Origin: CALKXV01 sp964632495
Lineage (GTDB): Bacteria; Pseudomonadota; Alphaproteobacteria; Rhodobacterales; Rhodobacteraceae
Length of the DNA stretch: 64,000 nucleotides
Direction: 5' to 3'
Assembly: GCA_964632495.1 (NCBI GenBank)
Contig: CAZWDS010000001.1
Span: 1-64,000, forward strand
Positions 62,601-64,000 of the stretch are shown piece by piece; the first letter of the stretch is position 1; each line of letters opens with the position of its first letter. A model generated the notes under the pieces. It saw only the letters and a program-made list of their open reading frames with translations, was not told where the DNA came from and did not search any database. Both the position numbers and the translations under genes were made by a program.

Positions 62601-64000
62601 CTAGCCTCGCACAAGGCTCATGTCGGGGTCATAGAGCGCCGGATCCGTGATCACTGCCGGAATGCTATCGCCCAGGACATCCACCGTTAAATCGGCCCCG
62701 TCCAAACCGGCATCCACAAAGGCAAAGGCAAGGTTCTTGCCGACCCGATGACCAAAGCCGCCCGACGTCACGGTGCCCACAACCTTACCGCCTTGCACGA
62801 CCGAAGCACCACCGGGGGCAGCGGCGTCTTTGCCGTCCACAATCAGCGCCACAAAGCGCTTGCGATCCGCCTGCTCTAGCCGTTCTTGCAAAGCGGCCTT
62901 CCCGACGAAATCCTTGTCCATCTTCACAAAGCGATCCAGGCCGGTTTCATACGGATCAAACTCGGTCAGAAGATCGGCTTTCCAATGCAGATAGCCTTTT
63001 TCAAGTCGCATGGATTCAACCGCCAAAGATCCAAACATCCGCAATCCTTCCTCCGCGCCTGCCTCGCGCAAGGCAAGATAAGCGGTATAGAGAGAGGCAT
63101 TCGGCACATGGATCTCATAAGCCAACTCGCCCGAGAAACTGACAGCCATGACCGTGGCAGGCGCGATCCCGATGTAACACTCACGCACCGACAGCCACGG
63201 AAAACCCACCTTAGACCAATCCGCCCGACTGACCTTTTGCATCACCGCGCGGGCCTTGGGACCAGCCAGCACAAGGATCGTTTGATCGTTGGTCAGCGAG
63301 CGAACCTGCACATCCTCATCCGCTCGGATGTTCTGTTGCAACCAATCCATGTCATGGAATTCAGAGGCAGCAGCCGAACCGTACCAAATCCGCTCCGGTC
63401 CCCGGTCCGAGGCAGGCAGGTTGGCAATCGTCGCTTCGGTCTTCACGCAGCCCTGATTGTTCAAGAGGTAGACCAGACCAACCCGCCCCGATTTCTTGGG
63501 AACCCGGCCACAGATCATCCGGTCAAGGAAACTATGAGCATCATCGCCTGCGATCTCGAAACGGTTGAACCCATTGACCTCACACAGGCCAACAGCGTTT
63601 TGCACCGCGTCGATCTCCTTTGCCACAACCGGAAAGCTTTCATCGAAACGGAACGACGGCGTCACGTGAAAATCTGCCGTCGGCTTGAAGAACTCTGCAC
63701 GCTCCCACCCATTCACAACGGCAAAGTCCGCGCCTTCCGCAGCCAAGACTGGCGTCAAAGGCGTGGTCTTAGCATTGCGTCCGGCGGGGCGATGTTCGTT
63801 TGGGAAATGGAATCGAAACTCGTTCTGATAATCCTCGATCGCTTTCAACGCGGTTAGTTCAACGGTCGCGTGCCCGGTAAAGCGACGGGGATCAATCACC
63901 CAAGTGTCGTAAATGGCCTCGCCATGCACGATCTGCTGCGCCAGCAACCAACCATGGCCACCGCCCTCGCCCAAACCGGCGCGCAAACCGATAATGCAGA
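62601..64000 (-). CDS. Dimethylglycine/sarcosine dehydrogenase-like protein, C-terminal part (cut by window end)
   Basis: About 466 residues of a larger flavoprotein are visible; reading continues past the window end. It includes the end of the FAD domain (GLGEGGGHGWLLAQQIVHGE, then DPRRFTG) and the full folate-binding GCV_T part, with GLCEVNGFNRFEIAGDDAHS, FLDRMICGRVP, and the C-terminal GYLHWKADLLTEFDPYETGL. Such enzymes demethylate dimethylglycine, sarcosine or related methylamines, passing the one-carbon unit to folate. Which substrate is used cannot be told. The FAD N-terminus lies outside. Confidence 0.9.
   Translation of the reverse strand, partial: CIIGLRAGLGEGGGHGWLLAQQIVHGEAIYDTWVIDPRRFTGHATVELTALKAIEDYQNEFRFHFPNEHRPAGRNAKTTPLTPVLAAEGADFAVVNGWERAEFFKPTADFHVTPSFRFDESFPVVAKEIDAVQNAVGLCEVNGFNRFEIAGDDAHSFLDRMICGRVPKKSGRVGLVYLLNNQGCVKTEATIANLPASDRGPERIWYGSAAASEFHDMDWLQQNIRADEDVQVRSLTNDQTILVLAGPKARAVMQKVSRADWSKVGFPWLSVRECYIGIAPATVMAVSFSGELAYEIHVPNASLYTAYLALREAGAEEGLRMFGSLAVESMRLEKGYLHWKADLLTEFDPYETGLDRFVKMDKDFVGKAALQERLEQADRKRFVALIVDGKDAAAPGGASVVQGGKVVGTVTSGGFGHRVGKNLAFAFVDAGLDGADLTVDVLGDSIPAVITDPALYDPDMSLVRG

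Noticed and set aside
62886..63857. Open frame of 323 codons opposite the dehydrogenase gene
   Set aside because: Antisense shadow of the GCV_T coding frame, with no recognisable motif.
1..64000. tRNA genes, CRISPR arrays, insertion sequences, prophage or defence systems
   Set aside because: I looked for cloverleaf-like stretches in the gene-free intervals, regularly spaced repeats and transposase or integrase motifs and found none that hold up.

Overview
The window is chromosomal DNA from an alphaproteobacterium, most likely a marine Rhodobacteraceae (Roseobacter-group) strain. The evidence is the flagellar cluster (flaF and flbT beside the flagellin, DUF1217, a MotE-family protein and a single-domain FlgJ with a separate lytic transglycosylase), the malonate matR/matA/matB set, the PduO-type adenosyltransferase behind a twin-transmembrane HIG1-like protein, and the general codon style. 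No rRNA, tRNA, CRISPR array, phage or insertion sequence was recognised. One 100-N assembly gap lies at 8349-8448.

Region 1 (1-10.5 kb) is housekeeping: the 5' part of tuf, a small lipoprotein, parC, an SH3 protein, a GFA-family protein, a short-chain dehydrogenase, a HIG1-like protein with a corrinoid adenosyltransferase, rpsT, an enoyl-CoA hydratase, mutM, then across the gap a 5'-truncated ubiE and ubiB.

Region 2 (10.5-42.2 kb) is a nearly complete flagellar locus in several divergent and convergent operons. It encodes the rod, rings, hook, filament, export gate (FliP, FliQ, FliR, FlhA, FlhB), export ATPase set (FliI, FliH, a FliJ-like protein), stator (MotA, MotB, MotE-like, two FliL-like proteins) and flagellin control (FlaF, FlbT). 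Genes for FliG, FliM, FliD, FliS, FliO and flagellar sigma or master regulators are not in the window. Several proteins here have no firm role: a 762-residue exported protein next to motA, a 130-residue membrane protein, and the DUF1217 protein.

Region 3 (42.3-48.6 kb) is metabolic: an IlvD/Edd sugar-acid dehydratase, the malonate operon matA-matB divergent from matR with a perfect 14-bp palindromic operator between them, and an AhpD-like peroxidase-related protein.

Region 4 (48.6-53.7 kb) holds a 1559-residue acidic repeat protein built from a PA14-like domain, two RTX blocks, a duplicated module of unknown type, two LamG-like domains and a Glu/Asp-rich tail. It is closed by a strong terminator.

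Region 5 (53.7-64 kb) holds a tungstate ABC transporter (tupB-tupC-tupA) co-transcribed with a DNA-binding protein that carries its own ligand-binding domain. It continues with a GT-C/GT2 glycosyltransferase pair, a shortened phytochrome-like PAS-GAF protein, a translationally coupled aspartyl/asparaginyl hydroxylase-like protein with threonine aldolase, and the C-terminal part of a dimethylglycine/sarcosine dehydrogenase-like enzyme cut by the window end.

The most promising points for follow-up are the duplicated module in the large repeat protein, the exported protein beside motA, three stacked inverted repeats just before the flagellin start, the NPEH cleavage-site variant in FlhB, the degenerate phytochrome, and the hydroxylase-aldolase pair.
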